Shown: positions 16,175 to 26,683, numbered from the stretch's first letter. The stretch: 64,000 nucleotides of DNA from Rhabdothermincola sediminis (GCF_014805525.1 NZ_JACFSZ010000015.1:1-64000); one strand, 5' to 3'. A program made the numbers and translations. The notes: generated by a model from the sequence alone, not told the origin.

Positions 16175-17161
16175 GTGCGTGCTGTCGTGCTCGAGTGCTA
16201 TGGGGGGCCCGACGTCCTCACCGTCCGCGAGGTGCCCGACCCGGTGCCCGGCCCCGAGGAGGTGGTGGTCGAGGTCGTGGCCACCGCGCTGAACCGTGCC
16301 GACCTCCTGCAGCGCCGGGGGCGCTACCCCGGCCCGCCGATGGCCTACGAGATCCCGGGCATGGAGCTGAGCGGGCGGGTGTCGGTGCTCGGGGAGCGGG
16401 TGACCATGTGGCGGCCGGGCGACGAGGTGATGGGCATCGTCGGCGGCGGGGCCTACGCCGAGCGGATCGCGGTGCACGAGCGACAGCTCATGGCCGTGCC
16501 CCGCTCGGTGGGCGTGGCCGACGCCGCGGCCATCCCCGAGGTGTGGATCACCGCCTACGACGCGCTCGTCGCCCAAGGCGGGCTCACGTCCGGCCGCACT
16601 GCGCTGGTCCACGCCGGGGCATCCGGTGTGGGCACCGCCGCCATCCAGATCGCCAAGGCCATCGGGGCCAGGGTGATCGTCACCGCCTCGGCGGGCAAGC
16701 TGGCGAGCTGCCTGGCGCTGGGCGCCGACGCGGCGGTCGACTACCGCAGCGAGGACTTCGTCGCCCGTTGCCGGGAGCTGACCGGCGGGCACGGCGTCGA
16801 CGTGGTGCTCGACGTGATCGGCGGCGACTACGTGAACCGGAACCTCGACGCCCTCCGCACGGGTGGGCGCATCGTGCAGGTGGGCGTGATGGCCGGTGGG
16901 GTGGTCGAGCTGGACGTGGGCAAGATGCTGCCCAAGCGGGCCAGCCTCATCGGCACCGTGCTGCGCCCCCGCCCGCTGGAGGAGAAGATCGCGCTGACCC
17001 AGCGGTTCGCGGCGGAGATCCTCCCGCTGTTCGACGACGGGCGGTGCCGGCCGGTGATCGACTCGCGTTTCCCGCTGGCCGAGATCGCCGCCGCGCACGA
17101 ACGCATGGAGGCCAACGCCAACATCGGCAAGATCGTCATCGACGTGGCCCCGGAGGCCTGA
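16175..17161 (+). CDS. NAD(P)H:quinone oxidoreductase, PIG3/zeta-crystallin type
   Basis: 328 residues of the medium-chain dehydrogenase/reductase superfamily without catalytic zinc ligands. Signatures are VRAVVLECYGGPDVLTVREV at the N-terminus, LNRADLLQRRGRYPGPP, and the nucleotide-binding motif HAGASGVGTAAIQIAK (about 145-160). The PIG3-like subfamily reduces quinones or alpha-beta-unsaturated carbonyls with NADPH. I set the start at GTG 16175 because the protein then begins like other members; the open frame runs back to 15218 over a gene on the other strand and is not real there. A TAAGGT hexamer lies 8 bases before this GTG. It ends 1 base from the convergent PhzF gene. Confidence 0.9.
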   Translation: MRAVVLECYGGPDVLTVREVPDPVPGPEEVVVEVVATALNRADLLQRRGRYPGPPMAYEIPGMELSGRVSVLGERVTMWRPGDEVMGIVGGGAYAERIAVHERQLMAVPRSVGVADAAAIPEVWITAYDALVAQGGLTSGRTALVHAGASGVGTAAIQIAKAIGARVIVTASAGKLASCLALGADAAVDYRSEDFVARCRELTGGHGVDVVLDVIGGDYVNRNLDALRTGGRIVQVGVMAGGVVELDVGKMLPKRASLIGTVLRPRPLEEKIALTQRFAAEILPLFDDGRCRPVIDSRFPLAEIAAAHERMEANANIGKIVIDVAPEA

Positions 17162-17162
17162 C

Positions 17163-18034
17163 TCAGGCGCGATCGGCGCCGGCCCGCCGGGCGCGCGAGC
17201 TGGGTCGGGACCGTGGCGGCAGGGCCACGTCGGTCAGCCGGGCCTTGAACACCGTCACCGCCTGGCCGCCGAGCTTCACCCGCTCACCTCGCAACCCGAC
17301 CCGGACCACCCCACCCCGGGCCGACGCCTGGTGGGCGAGCAGGTCCTCCTTGCCGAGGCGCGGCGCCCAGTACGTGGCCAGCGTGCAGTGCGCGGAGCCC
17401 GTGACCGGGTCCTCGGGGATGCCGTAGCGGGGCGCGAAGTAGCGGGACACCATGTCGTAGAGCCCTTCTCCCACCGACGTGACCACCACGCTGGCCGCGT
17501 CGGCCGCCCGGAGCGCCTCCATGTCGGGTCGCACCGCCCGCACGTGCTCGGGCGAGGCCAACTCGACGACCACGTTGTGGCTGCCCACCGCCGACCCGAC
17601 CACCTCCCCGTGGTCGAGCCCGAGCGCCTCCACGACCCCGGCCGGCGGCGGAGCAGGGCGGGTGGGGTCGGCCGGGAAGTCGAGCTCGATCCAACCGTCC
17701 GCGGTGCGGGTGGCGGTGACCTCGCCGGAACGGGTGGCGAAGCGCAGCAGCGGCCGATCGACGCTGCGGTGCTCGTAGAGGTAGTGGGCGGCGGCGAGGG
17801 TGGCGTGGCCGCACAGGTCGACCTCCACCGTGGGGGTGAACCACCGCAGGCTCCATCCCGGCTCACCGTCGGGCAGCTCGAACGGCACCAGGTACGCGGT
17901 CTCGGAGAGGTTCATCTCGAGCGCCAGCTCCTGCATCCACTCGTCACCGGGGGCTCGGTCGAGCAGGCAGATCGCGGCGGGGTTGCCGCGGAAGGCGCGA
18001 TCGCAGAAGGCGTCGATCTGGACCAGCTCGGGCC

Positions 18035-18038
<4 letters not shown>
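17163..18038 (-). CDS. PhzF-family isomerase-like protein
   Basis: 291 residues with the duplicated PhzF/diaminopimelate-epimerase-like fold: VQIDAFCDRAFRGNPAAICL at the N-terminus with the conserved Glu in MNLSETAYLVP, a CGHATLAAAHYLY helix, and RYGIPEDPVTGSAHC in the second half. PhzF of phenazine synthesis uses a Glu as proton-transfer base; most family members have no known substrate. It starts with TTG at 18038, sharing TTGA with the citrate synthase stop, which implies translational coupling. There are no phenazine genes nearby, so a phenazine role is unlikely. Confidence 0.85.
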
Positions 18039-19315
<1,277 letters not shown>

Positions 19316-19404
19316 GGCGGCTCCTCGGCTCCTTCGGTCGTGGTGGGTGTTCTCGGCAGGGCTCTCCTGTCGTTCTCCTTTACCTGGCAGCCTACCGGCC
19401 CGGA

Positions 19405-20760
19405 TCACAAGGGGCCGTTGTCGTGGGCCCGGGAGACGATCCGTTCCCGCTTGCTGGCGAGCAGCTCGAGCGCCGCGGCCAACTCCCGGCGGGTGTGAGC
19501 CGGGTCGATGACCGCGTCGATGAAGCCCCGCTCCGCAGCCACGTAGGGGTTGAGCAGGCGGGCCTCGTAGTCGGCCTCGAGCTCCGCTCGCCGCTGCGGG
19601 TCGGTCTCCCGCCGGTGGAGGATCTCGACGGCCCCCCGGGCGCCCATCACCGCGATCTGGGCGCTCGGCCACGCGAGGGCGATGTCGTTGCCCATGCGTT
19701 TGGAGTCCATGACGATGTAGGCGCCGCCGTAGGACTTGCGGAGGGTGACCGACACCCGGGGGACGGTGGCCCGGGCGTAGGCGAAGGCGAGCTGCGCGCC
19801 CTTCCGGATCATGCCCCGCCACTCGAGGTCCTTGCCCGGGTAGAAGCCGGGGGTGTCCACCAGCGTGACGATCGGCAGGTTGAACGCGTCACAGAAGGCC
19901 ACGAAGCGGGCGCCCTTCTGCGAGGCGAGGATGTCGAGGGTGCCGGCGATCATGGACGGCTGGTTGGCCACGATCCCCACCGGCCGCCCACCGATCGACC
20001 CCAGCGCGGTGACGAGGTTCGCCGCCCAGCCGGCGCGCAGCTCGAGCAGCTCGCCGTCGTCGAGCAGGGCTCGGGCCAGCTCCCGCACGTCGTAGCTGCC
20101 GGTGGGCGAGGCAGGGATGAGCGCGGCCACCCCGGCCGCCGGGCGGTCGGTCGGGTCGCCGGTGGGCAGCAGCGGCGGCAGCTCGTCGGTGCTCGACGGC
20201 AGGTACCAGAGCAGCTCCTCGATGGCGTTGATGGCGGCTGCCCGGTCCGGGACCACGAGGGAGGCCACGCCGCTGGAGCGGGCGTGCGTCCCGGGCCCGC
20301 CGAGGGCGTCGACGGTGATCGGCACCCCGGTGAACTCCCGGACCATCCGCGGGCCGCTCACGAACGCGTACGCCTCGCTGGTCATGACCACCTGGTCGGC
20401 GAGGCCGAGCAGCAGCGCCGGGCCCGACACCGCGGGGCCGGTGACCACGAACAGCAGGGGCACGATCCCTGAGCAGGCGACCACGGCCCGGGCGGCCCGC
20501 CCCCAGCCCGCGAGCGCCGCCACTCCCTCGTGCACGTCCGCCCCGCTGGAGGCGACCACCAGCACCAGCGGGAGTCGCTGGTCGAGGGCCATGCGGGCCG
20601 CCACCTCGATGGTCTCGCCGTCGGCGGACCCGAGGGCGCCGCGGCGGTGGGAGCCGTCGAGCTCGCAGAGGATCACGGCCCGGTCCCCGAGGGTCTCCCG
20701 GCGGGCGTGCGCCACCCCGGGCACGCGGGCGCGCAGCGAAAACGGGGGAGCCGGGGGCAC
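19405..20760 (-). CDS. Acyl-CoA carboxylase carboxyltransferase-like protein
   Basis: 451 residues, shorter than the usual 510-540 of PccB/AccD subunits; the first 50-60 residues of the standard N-terminus are missing. Two crotonase-like carboxyltransferase halves are visible: VVTGPAVSGPALLLGLADQV in the first and GGRPVGIVANQPSMIAGTLD, LVDTPGFYPGKDLEWRGMIR and KSYGGAYIVMDSKRMGNDIA in the second. These are the acyl-CoA and biotin binding parts that transfer CO2 from carboxybiotin. No biotin carboxylase or BCCP gene is nearby. The substrate may be acetyl-, propionyl- or a longer acyl-CoA. The start is GTG. Confidence 0.85.
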   Translation of the reverse strand: MPPAPPFSLRARVPGVAHARRETLGDRAVILCELDGSHRRGALGSADGETIEVAARMALDQRLPLVLVVASSGADVHEGVAALAGWGRAARAVVACSGIVPLLFVVTGPAVSGPALLLGLADQVVMTSEAYAFVSGPRMVREFTGVPITVDALGGPGTHARSSGVASLVVPDRAAAINAIEELLWYLPSSTDELPPLLPTGDPTDRPAAGVAALIPASPTGSYDVRELARALLDDGELLELRAGWAANLVTALGSIGGRPVGIVANQPSMIAGTLDILASQKGARFVAFCDAFNLPIVTLVDTPGFYPGKDLEWRGMIRKGAQLAFAYARATVPRVSVTLRKSYGGAYIVMDSKRMGNDIALAWPSAQIAVMGARGAVEILHRRETDPQRRAELEADYEARLLNPYVAAERGFIDAVIDPAHTRRELAAALELLASKRERIVSRAHDNGPL

Positions 20761-20797
20761 GGGACAGTGGACCCCGCGGTCCTCGGCCCGGTTACCG

Positions 20798-21718
20798 CTA
20801 CCGGTCGGTAACGTCGGCGTGTATGCCGGGCTGCTTCGGGCCCTCGGTGCGGACCACCTCGAGCACCACGTCTCGCAGCGCTCTGGCTGGAGCCGAGAGC
20901 ATCCCCTTGCGGCGGGTGGCCAGACCGACCGATCGGCCCTCGAGACCGTCGATGGGCACGCGCTTCCATTCGCCGCCCACCCAGCTCGGGGCTGCGCTGG
21001 CCGGCAGCAGTGCGGCCCCGAAGCCCTGGAAGGCGAGCGAGGCGAGCAGGCGCATGCCGTCCACCTCGGCCTGTGGCTCGAGCTCGATGCCCGCCTGCCG
21101 GCACTGCTCGTCCAGATGGTCCCGGAACCCGGTGCCTTTGGGCTCGAGCAGCAGCGGTTCGCCGTCGAGGTCCGCCAGCGTGAGCCGGTCGCGCCCGTAG
21201 AGCGGGTGACCGGCGGGCACCACCAAAAGGCGGTCCTCGTCGAAGAGGTGATCGGTGCGGATCTCAGGGTCGCTGAGCGGGAGGTTCACCACCGCCAGGT
21301 CGAGCAGCCCCGAGGTGAGCTGGAGGGCGAGGGAGGTGGTGGTGGCGTCGACGACCACCACCCGGACCCTGGGGTGGCGGGCTCGCATCGCGTCGACCAG
21401 CCGGGGCACCAGCCACCGGGCGGTGGTGCCGATGACCCCGATGCGGGCCGTGCCGGCCACCTCGTCGTGCAGGCTGGCGAGGTCCGCGACCAGGGCGTCG
21501 AGCTCGGCCCGCACTCGCCGAGCCCGGGCCGCAACCAGCTCACCCTCTTCGGTGAGCCTGCCGGTGGCGCGGTCGATGAGCACCGAGCCCAGCTCCTTCT
21601 CCAGCCGGGCCACGTGCGTGCTGACGTTGGACTGCACCGTGTGCAGGGCTCGGGCGGCAGCCGAGAACGAGCCGGTGTCGGCCACGGCGAGCAGGGCGTT
21701 GAGCTGCCGGAGATCCAT
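20798..21718 (-). CDS. LysR-family transcriptional regulator
   Basis: 306 residues. The N-terminal winged helix-turn-helix is typical (MDLRQLNALLAVADTGSFSA, LHTVQSNVSTHVARLEKELG), followed by a two-lobed periplasmic-binding-like effector domain (GTARIGVIGTTARWLVPRLV onwards). I chose the ATG at 21718, which gives the standard LysR start; the frame is open to 21775. It lies 37 bases upstream of the carboxyltransferase gene on the same strand and may control it, or the divergent RNA or HAD-PlsC gene. The effector is unknown. Confidence 0.92.
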   Translation of the reverse strand: MDLRQLNALLAVADTGSFSAAARALHTVQSNVSTHVARLEKELGSVLIDRATGRLTEEGELVAARARRVRAELDALVADLASLHDEVAGTARIGVIGTTARWLVPRLVDAMRARHPRVRVVVVDATTTSLALQLTSGLLDLAVVNLPLSDPEIRTDHLFDEDRLLVVPAGHPLYGRDRLTLADLDGEPLLLEPKGTGFRDHLDEQCRQAGIELEPQAEVDGMRLLASLAFQGFGAALLPASAAPSWVGGEWKRVPIDGLEGRSVGLATRRKGMLSAPARALRDVVLEVVRTEGPKQPGIHADVTDR

Positions 21719-21752
21719 CACTAGCCATGATGGCACGTATCGCCAAGAACTG

Positions 21753-21782
21753 TTGGACAGATCATGTGCGAGCATTCACAAT
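21753..21782 (+). promoter_or_regulatory. Possible promoter for the candidate small RNA
   Basis: TTGGAC (21753-21758) and CACAAT (21777-21782) are separated by 18 bases, a weak but plausible -35/-10 pair pointing rightward, divergent from lysR. It would start transcription near 21789. Confidence 0.3.
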
Positions 21783-21788
21783 GGACCT

Positions 21789-21922
21789 CGCAACACTCGC
21801 CGAGGGCACAGCTCGTTCCCCCCCACGAGCGACCTCGAGCAGGTTTTGAGCGCCGATCCCCCTCGGCCTCGAAACCAGTCAACCGGAGCCGGCCTTCCCC
21901 CGAGGCCGGCTCCGCCCGTTTT
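21789..21922 (+). ncRNA. Candidate structured small RNA, about 130 nt
   Basis: There is no coding signal here. Two strong stems occur in a row. In the first, GGTTTTGAG (21842-21850) pairs with CTCGAAACC (21868-21876) with one G-U, enclosing GCCGA/TCGGC (21852-21856 with 21863-21867) and a C-rich loop. The second is an intrinsic terminator (21885-21922). The downstream HAD-PlsC gene has its own close promoter hexamer, so this is unlikely to be merely its leader. I find no match to tmRNA, 6S, RNase P or SRP RNA. The 5' end is only a guess. Confidence 0.45.
21885..21922 (+). terminator. Rho-independent terminator
   Basis: Perfect 11-bp stem GGAGCCGGCCT / AGGCCGGCTCC (21885-21895 with 21903-21913) around a 7-base loop, followed by GCCCGTTTT. 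It is oriented rightward and ends the candidate small RNA. Confidence 0.75.
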
Positions 21923-21948
21923 CCCTCCTCCCGATTCTCCCCGTTTGT

Positions 21949-22003
21949 CTCGAACTGTTCATGGATTCGCGGCCTGGAACCGCGTGACGCTGAACAGTTC
22001 GAG
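21949..22003. repeat. Long inverted repeat upstream of HAD-PlsC gene
   Basis: 13-base perfect arms CTCGAACTGTTCA (21949-21961) and TGAACAGTTCGAG (21991-22003) enclose a second stem CGCGG/CCGCG (21968-21972 with 21980-21984). It is either a 55-nt hairpin in RNA or a two-half-site operator for a dimeric repressor. It lies between the terminator at 21922 and the HAD-PlsC promoter hexamer at 22041. Confidence 0.75.
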
Positions 22004-22052
22004 TCAAGAGGAGGAGGCTGACCCGGGGAGCCAGCGAGGGTACGGTGCGCCC

Positions 22053-23480
22053 ATGGCGAACGAGGCAGCCATCTTCGACCTCGACCGCACGCTTCTCGCC
22101 GGGGCCAGCGGGCCCGTCATCTCTCGCGCGTTGCGCACCGTCGGCCTGTTGCCGGATCGCAGCCTGCCCGGTGAGGACCTGGTCTTCCGGCTGTTCGACG
22201 TGGTGGGCGAGAACTGGCCGTCGATGGTCCTCACCCGCCAGGGGGCCCGCCTGGCCGCGGGCTGGGACCGTGACGCGACTCGCCGGGCTGGCCAGATCGC
22301 GGCGGAGGTGCTCGCCGCCCAGGTCCAGCCCTACGCCCGGGTGCTGATCGAGGAGCACCGTGCGGCGGGGCGGCTGGTGGTGGTGGCCACCACGACGCCG
22401 CGGGACATGGTCGAGCCCCTCGCGGAGCGGATCGGGCTCGACGGCGTGATCGCCACCACCTACGAGGTTCGCGACGGGCACTACACGGGCCGGATCGACG
22501 GCGAGTTCGTGTGGTGGCGGGGCAAGCTCCGAGCCGTGCGGGCCTGGGCCGGCGACCACGGGGTCGCGCTCGACCGCAGCTACGCCTACTCCGACAGCTG
22601 GTACGACGTGCCGCTGCTGTCCGCGGTGGGCCATCCCTTCGCGGTGAACCCCGATCCGCGCCTGCGGGCGTACGCGATCGTCCGCCGCTGGCCCGTGCTG
22701 TTCCTCGACGTGCCCCCCGGGGTCCCGAAGTTCCTGGGGCTCGAGCCCCAGACCGCCATCTTCCCCTTCGCCCGCCCGGAACTGCTGCCCTTCGCTCGCA
22801 TCCACCTCGAAGGAACCGAGCACATCCCCGCCGAGGGGCCGGCGATCATCTGCGGCAACCACCGCAGCTACTTCGACCCGCTGGCGGTCGGCTACGCCAT
22901 CGCCCAGCGGGGCCGCCCGGTGCGCTTCCTCGGCAAGAAGGAGGTGTTCGACGCGCCGATCGTCGGGGACGTGGCCCGGGCGCTGGGGGGCATCCGCGTC
23001 GACCGGGGCACCGGTTCCGACGAGCCCTTGAAGGAGGCGGCCGCCGCGCTGGAAGCCGGCGAGTTGGTGGCCCTCATGCCCCAGGGCACGATCCCCCGGG
23101 GGCGGGCCTTCTTCGACCCGGTGCTCAAGGGCCGCTGGGGGGCGGCCAGGCTGGCGGCGATGACCCGGGCTCCGGTGATCCCGCTCGGGCTCTGGGGGAC
23201 CGAGAAGGTCTGGCCCCGCAACGCCCGGTTGCCGAACGTCACCAACGTGCTGCACCCGCCCGAGGTGCTGGTGCGGGTGGGCGAGCCGGTCGAGCTCGGC
23301 TACCAGGACCTCGACGCCGACACGGAGCGGATCATGTCGGCCATCGTCGACCTGCTGCCGCCGGAGGCTCGCCAGCGCTGCGAGCCCACCCCCGAGGAGC
23401 TGGCGAGCACCCTGCCGCCCGGGTACCAGGGCGACCCCGAAGGGGAGCACGAGGCGCTGCGCCGGCCCGGTCGCGACTGA
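22053..23480 (+). CDS. HAD-IB hydrolase fused to 1-acylglycerol-3-phosphate acyltransferase (PlsC)
   Basis: 475 residues with two domains. The first (about 1-220) is a HAD-IB phosphatase of the SerB kind: FDLDRTLL with Asp9 as nucleophile and Asp11, VVATTTPRDMV for motif II, and YSDSWYDVPLL for motif IV. The second (about 240-450) is PlsC-like, with the catalytic HX4D in NHRSYFD (His270, Asp275) and the glycerophosphate-binding PQGTIPRG. Such fusions are known in actinobacteria and probably act in phosphatidic-acid or other acyl-glycerol synthesis. There is no Shine-Dalgarno sequence; TACGGT (22041-22046) lies 6 bases before the ATG, suggesting a leaderless transcript. The frame is open far upstream but only the ATG at 22053 gives a HAD start. 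Confidence 0.92.
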   Translation: MANEAAIFDLDRTLLAGASGPVISRALRTVGLLPDRSLPGEDLVFRLFDVVGENWPSMVLTRQGARLAAGWDRDATRRAGQIAAEVLAAQVQPYARVLIEEHRAAGRLVVVATTTPRDMVEPLAERIGLDGVIATTYEVRDGHYTGRIDGEFVWWRGKLRAVRAWAGDHGVALDRSYAYSDSWYDVPLLSAVGHPFAVNPDPRLRAYAIVRRWPVLFLDVPPGVPKFLGLEPQTAIFPFARPELLPFARIHLEGTEHIPAEGPAIICGNHRSYFDPLAVGYAIAQRGRPVRFLGKKEVFDAPIVGDVARALGGIRVDRGTGSDEPLKEAAAALEAGELVALMPQGTIPRGRAFFDPVLKGRWGAARLAAMTRAPVIPLGLWGTEKVWPRNARLPNVTNVLHPPEVLVRVGEPVELGYQDLDADTERIMSAIVDLLPPEARQRCEPTPEELASTLPPGYQGDPEGEHEALRRPGRD

Positions 23481-23499
23481 CCGCGGCGAGCTGCCGCGG
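23481..23499 (+). terminator. GC-rich hairpin after HAD-PlsC stop
   Basis: CCGCGGC-GAGCT-GCCGCGG begins on the base after the stop codon. The stem is 7 bp and no T run follows, so termination by this hairpin is only possible. Confidence 0.4.
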
Positions 23500-23547
23500 C
23501 CGAGACGACCCGTGCCGGCCCGGCGAGACCGCCGAGCGGTGATCGGC

Positions 23548-25821
23548 TCAGCGCGAACGCTGGCGGATGATGTTCAGCGCCCCACCGGCCTTGAACCACT
23601 CGATCTGCTCCTCGTTCATCGAGTGCAGGCAGCGGAACTCAACCACGGTGCCGTCGGGCTTCTCGATCCGGCAGGACACCGGCTGGTCGGGGGCCAGCTC
23701 GGCCAGCCCGAGGATCGAGATGCGGTCGTCCTCGTCGATCAGGTCGTAGGTGTGAGGATCGGCGAAGGTGAGCGGCAACACACCTTGCTTCTTCAGGTTC
23801 GTCTCGTGGATCCGGGCGAAGCTGCGTACGATGATGGCCTTGGCGTTGCGGTAGCGGGGCTCCATCGCCGCGTGCTCCCGTGAGGAGCCTTCGCCGTAGT
23901 TCTCGTCGCCGACCGCCACCCAGCCGACGCCCGCCTGGTGGTAGTGCTTGGCGATCTCGGGGAACGGCTTGGTCTGCCCGTCGAGCTGGTCCTTGCCGGT
24001 ACCGGTCTCGCCAGTGAAGGCGTTGACCGCACCGAGGAACAGGTTGCCGCTGATGTTCTCCAGGTGGCCCCGGTAGCGCAGCCACGGACCGGCGGCGGAG
24101 ATGTGGTCGGTGGTGCACTTGCCCTTGGCCTTGACCAGCACCGGCAGCGAGAGGAAGTCCTGCCCGTCCCACGCCGGGAACGGCTCGAGCAGCTGCAGCC
24201 GGTCGGAGTTGGGGTCGACCTTGACCTCGACCCCGGAGGGATCGTCCGGCGGGGCGATGAAGCCGCTCTCGCCGGACTCGAAGCCCCGAGCGGGGAGCTC
24301 TTCGCCCGCGGGCACCTCGAGGCGTACCTCCTCCCCGGCATCGTTGACGAGCGTGCCGGTGCGGGGGTCGAAGTCGATGCGGCCCGCGAGTGCCAGGGCC
24401 ACCACCGTCTCCGGCGAGGTCACGAAGGCCAGCGTGGAGGCCAGGCCGTCGTTCCGCTTGGGGAAGTTGCGATTGTAGGAGGTGACGATGACGTTGACAT
24501 CGCCCTCGTGCACGTCGGATCGGGCCCACTGGCCGATGCAGGGTCCGCAGGCGTTGGCCAGCACGGTGGCGCCGATGGCCTCGAGGTCACCGAGGAGACC
24601 GTCCCGCTCGATGGTGGCCCGCACCCGCTCCGAGCCGGGGGTGACCATCAAGGCGGTGCGGGCCTTGAGCCCCCGGGCCTTGGCGGCCCGGGCGATGGCT
24701 GCGGCGCGGCTGATGTCCTCGTAGCTCGAGTTGGTGCACGAGCCCACCAGGGCCGCGCTGATCACCAGCGGCCAGCCTTCCCGCTCGGCCTCATGCCCCA
24801 GCTGACTCACCGGGCGGGCCCGGTCCGGGGTGTGGGGGCCGTTGATCAGCGGCTCGAGGTCGCGCAGGTCGATCTCGATGACCTGGTCGAAGAACCCGTT
24901 CGGATCGTCGTACACCTCGGGATCGGCGCGCAGCTCGTGGGCTACGGGGGCTGCCGCGGCGGCGATCTCCTCCCGCCCGGTCGCCTCGAGGTAGCGGGCC
25001 ATGGCCGCGTCGTACGCGAAGAGCGAGGTGGTGGCGCCGATCTCAGCGCCCATGTTGCAGATCGTGGCCTTGCCGGTGCAGCTCAACGACTCAGCTCCCG
25101 GACCGAAGTACTCGACGATGGCGCCGGTGCCGCCCTTGACGGTGAGGATCTCCGCCACCTTCAGGATCACGTCCTTCGGTGCTGACCAGCCGTCGAGCTC
25201 ACCGGTGAGGTGCACCCCGATCAGCCTGGGCCAACGGACGTTGAACGGGTAACCGGTCATGACGTCGACCGCGTCGGCGCCGCCCACGCCGATGGCCACC
25301 ATCCCGAGACCCCCCGCGTTGGGGGTGTGGCTATCGGTGCCGATCATCATCCCGCCCGGGAACGCGTACTGCTCGAGCACGACCTGGTGGATGATGCCCG
25401 AGCCGGGCTTCCAGAACCCGATGCCGTAGCGGGCGGACACCGACTCGAGGAAGTCGTAGACCTCGGTGTTGGTCTCGAGCGCGGCGAGCAGGTCGCGCTT
25501 GCCGTCCTCGCGGGCCTGGATGAGGTGGTCGCAGTGGACGGTGGTGGGCACTGCCACACGGGGGAGCCCGGCGGTCATGAACTGGAGCAGGGCCATCTGG
25601 GCGGTGGCGTCCTGCATGGCCACCCGATCCGGGTCGAGATCCGCGTAGGTGTGGCCGCGGACCAGCTCCTGGTGCTCGAGGTCGCGCAGGTGGTTGGCGA
25701 GCACCTTCTCGGCAAAGGTGAGCGGCCGCCCGAGGCGCTCGCGCACCAGCGCCACCCGGTCGGGAAGTCGGTCATAGACCGCTCGGACCAGCTCGATCGG
25801 GGTGCTCGCGGTGACTGCCAT
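23548..25821 (-). CDS. Aconitate hydratase, mitochondrial type
   Basis: 757 residues, the size of mitochondrial-type aconitases rather than the 890-residue AcnA common in actinobacteria. It interconverts citrate and isocitrate. The three cluster cysteines are visible: [11 protein letters not shown] and ACGPCIGQW. Substrate regions [26 protein letters not shown] and [15 protein letters not shown] are intact, and the C-terminal swivel domain runs from about 560. The ATG at 25821 follows GGAGGA. It is divergent from a GntR regulator, 97 bases away, which is the likely controller. It complements the citrate synthase at 18035. Confidence 0.95.
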   Translation of the reverse strand: MAVTASTPIELVRAVYDRLPDRVALVRERLGRPLTFAEKVLANHLRDLEHQELVRGHTYADLDPDRVAMQDATAQMALLQFMTAGLPRVAVPTTVHCDHLIQAREDGKRDLLAALETNTEVYDFLESVSARYGIGFWKPGSGIIHQVVLEQYAFPGGMMIGTDSHTPNAGGLGMVAIGVGGADAVDVMTGYPFNVRWPRLIGVHLTGELDGWSAPKDVILKVAEILTVKGGTGAIVEYFGPGAESLSCTGKATICNMGAEIGATTSLFAYDAAMARYLEATGREEIAAAAAPVAHELRADPEVYDDPNGFFDQVIEIDLRDLEPLINGPHTPDRARPVSQLGHEAEREGWPLVISAALVGSCTNSSYEDISRAAAIARAAKARGLKARTALMVTPGSERVRATIERDGLLGDLEAIGATVLANACGPCIGQWARSDVHEGDVNVIVTSYNRNFPKRNDGLASTLAFVTSPETVVALALAGRIDFDPRTGTLVNDAGEEVRLEVPAGEELPARGFESGESGFIAPPDDPSGVEVKVDPNSDRLQLLEPFPAWDGQDFLSLPVLVKAKGKCTTDHISAAGPWLRYRGHLENISGNLFLGAVNAFTGETGTGKDQLDGQTKPFPEIAKHYHQAGVGWVAVGDENYGEGSSREHAAMEPRYRNAKAIIVRSFARIHETNLKKQGVLPLTFADPHTYDLIDEDDRISILGLAELAPDQPVSCRIEKPDGTVVEFRCLHSMNEEQIEWFKAGGALNIIRQRSR

Positions 25822-25898
25822 CTCGGGTCCTCCTGTCGTGCCGGGTGCCGGTGTGCGTCGTCTCGTGCCATCTGGCACCTGCTTGCGACCGACTGGAA

Positions 25899-25920
25899 TG
25901 TATACAAGTATCGTACAAGT
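25899..25920. promoter_or_regulatory. Putative GntR operator between aconitase and gntR
   Basis: The perfect 8-base palindrome TGTATACA (25899-25906) overlaps a direct repeat TACAAGT/TACAAGT (25903-25909 and 25914-25920, 11 bases apart, about one helical turn). It lies just before the GntR start and 78 bases from the aconitase start, in an AT-rich patch. Binding by the adjacent regulator is inferred. Confidence 0.5.
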
Positions 25921-26650
25921 GCGCCAGCCTCGTTACCAGCGGATCGCCGACGAACTGCGCCGACGCATCGACCGCGGCGAGTACGCCTCGGGTCGCCTGC
26001 TGCCGAGCGAGGCCGAGCTCTCCGACATCTTCGATGCCAGCCGGGTCACGGTGCGGCGGGCGCTCGAGGTGCTCCGCGACGAGGGCCTGGTCGACTCCCG
26101 TCAGGGGTTCGGGTGGTTCGTTGCCACCGATCCGGTCCGCCAGAACCTGGCCCGCCTCGGCACCATCGAGAGCCAACTCGCCGAGGAGGGCATCGAGTCC
26201 ACTCGACGGGTGCTCGACTTCCGCTTCACCAAGGCCCCGGCGCGGGTCCGCCAGGTCCTCGGGGTCGAGACCGTGCTACGGGTGCGCCGGCTCAACCTCG
26301 CCGATGGCGAGCCGTTCGCCCTGGTGACGGTGTGGTGTCCCGAGGAGCTCGGCGCCGAGTTGTCGAGGGCCGACGTGGAGCGCTCGCCGTTCTACGAGCT
26401 GATCCCGCTGCCGCTCGGCGGGGCGGTGCAGACCATCGGTGCCGCGGCCGCCTCTGCCGCCGAGGCCGAGCACCTGCGCGTGCCGGTCGGCTCACCGGTG
26501 CTGCGCTGCGAGCGCATCACCTGCGCGGCCGACGGTGGCCCGGTGCTGGTGAGCGAGCACGTGTTCCCGGCGCATCTCACCGAGTTCGTGGTGGACCTGC
26601 CCCACGCCGAGGCCTCCATCGCCCCCACCGGCTTGCGCCTGGTGGAGTGA
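25919..26650 (+). CDS. GntR-family regulator, HutC subfamily (UTRA domain)
   Basis: About 243 residues. The N-terminal GntR winged helix is clear ([39 protein letters not shown]), and the C-terminal UTRA effector domain runs from about 80 to the end, closing with [18 protein letters not shown] at 25919 gives the usual family N-terminus; an in-frame ATG at 25898 would add seven residues and lie over the palindrome. No ribosome-binding site is seen for either, fitting a leaderless transcript. The divergent placement against aconitase suggests control of that gene by a metabolite. UTRA domains bind small organic acids, sugars or fatty acids. Confidence 0.88.
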   Translation: MRQPRYQRIADELRRRIDRGEYASGRLLPSEAELSDIFDASRVTVRRALEVLRDEGLVDSRQGFGWFVATDPVRQNLARLGTIESQLAEEGIESTRRVLDFRFTKAPARVRQVLGVETVLRVRRLNLADGEPFALVTVWCPEELGAELSRADVERSPFYELIPLPLGGAVQTIGAAAASAAEAEHLRVPVGSPVLRCERITCAADGGPVLVSEHVFPAHLTEFVVDLPHAEASIAPTGLRLVE

Positions 26651-26652
26651 CC

Positions 26653-26683
26653 GCGCCCCTCCGGCCAGGCCGGGCCGGGGCGC
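26653..26683. terminator. GC-rich hairpin in convergent gap
   Basis: Stem GCGCCCC/GGGGCGC (26653-26659 with 26677-26683) encloses CCGGCC-A-GGCCGG. It directly follows the gntR stop and faces a convergent gene. It has no T tract, so it is a possible terminator only. Confidence 0.4.

Noticed and set aside
21789-21922. Known housekeeping RNA (tmRNA, 6S, SRP RNA, RNase P)
   Set aside because: None of the conserved cores is present, and the length is wrong for most of them.
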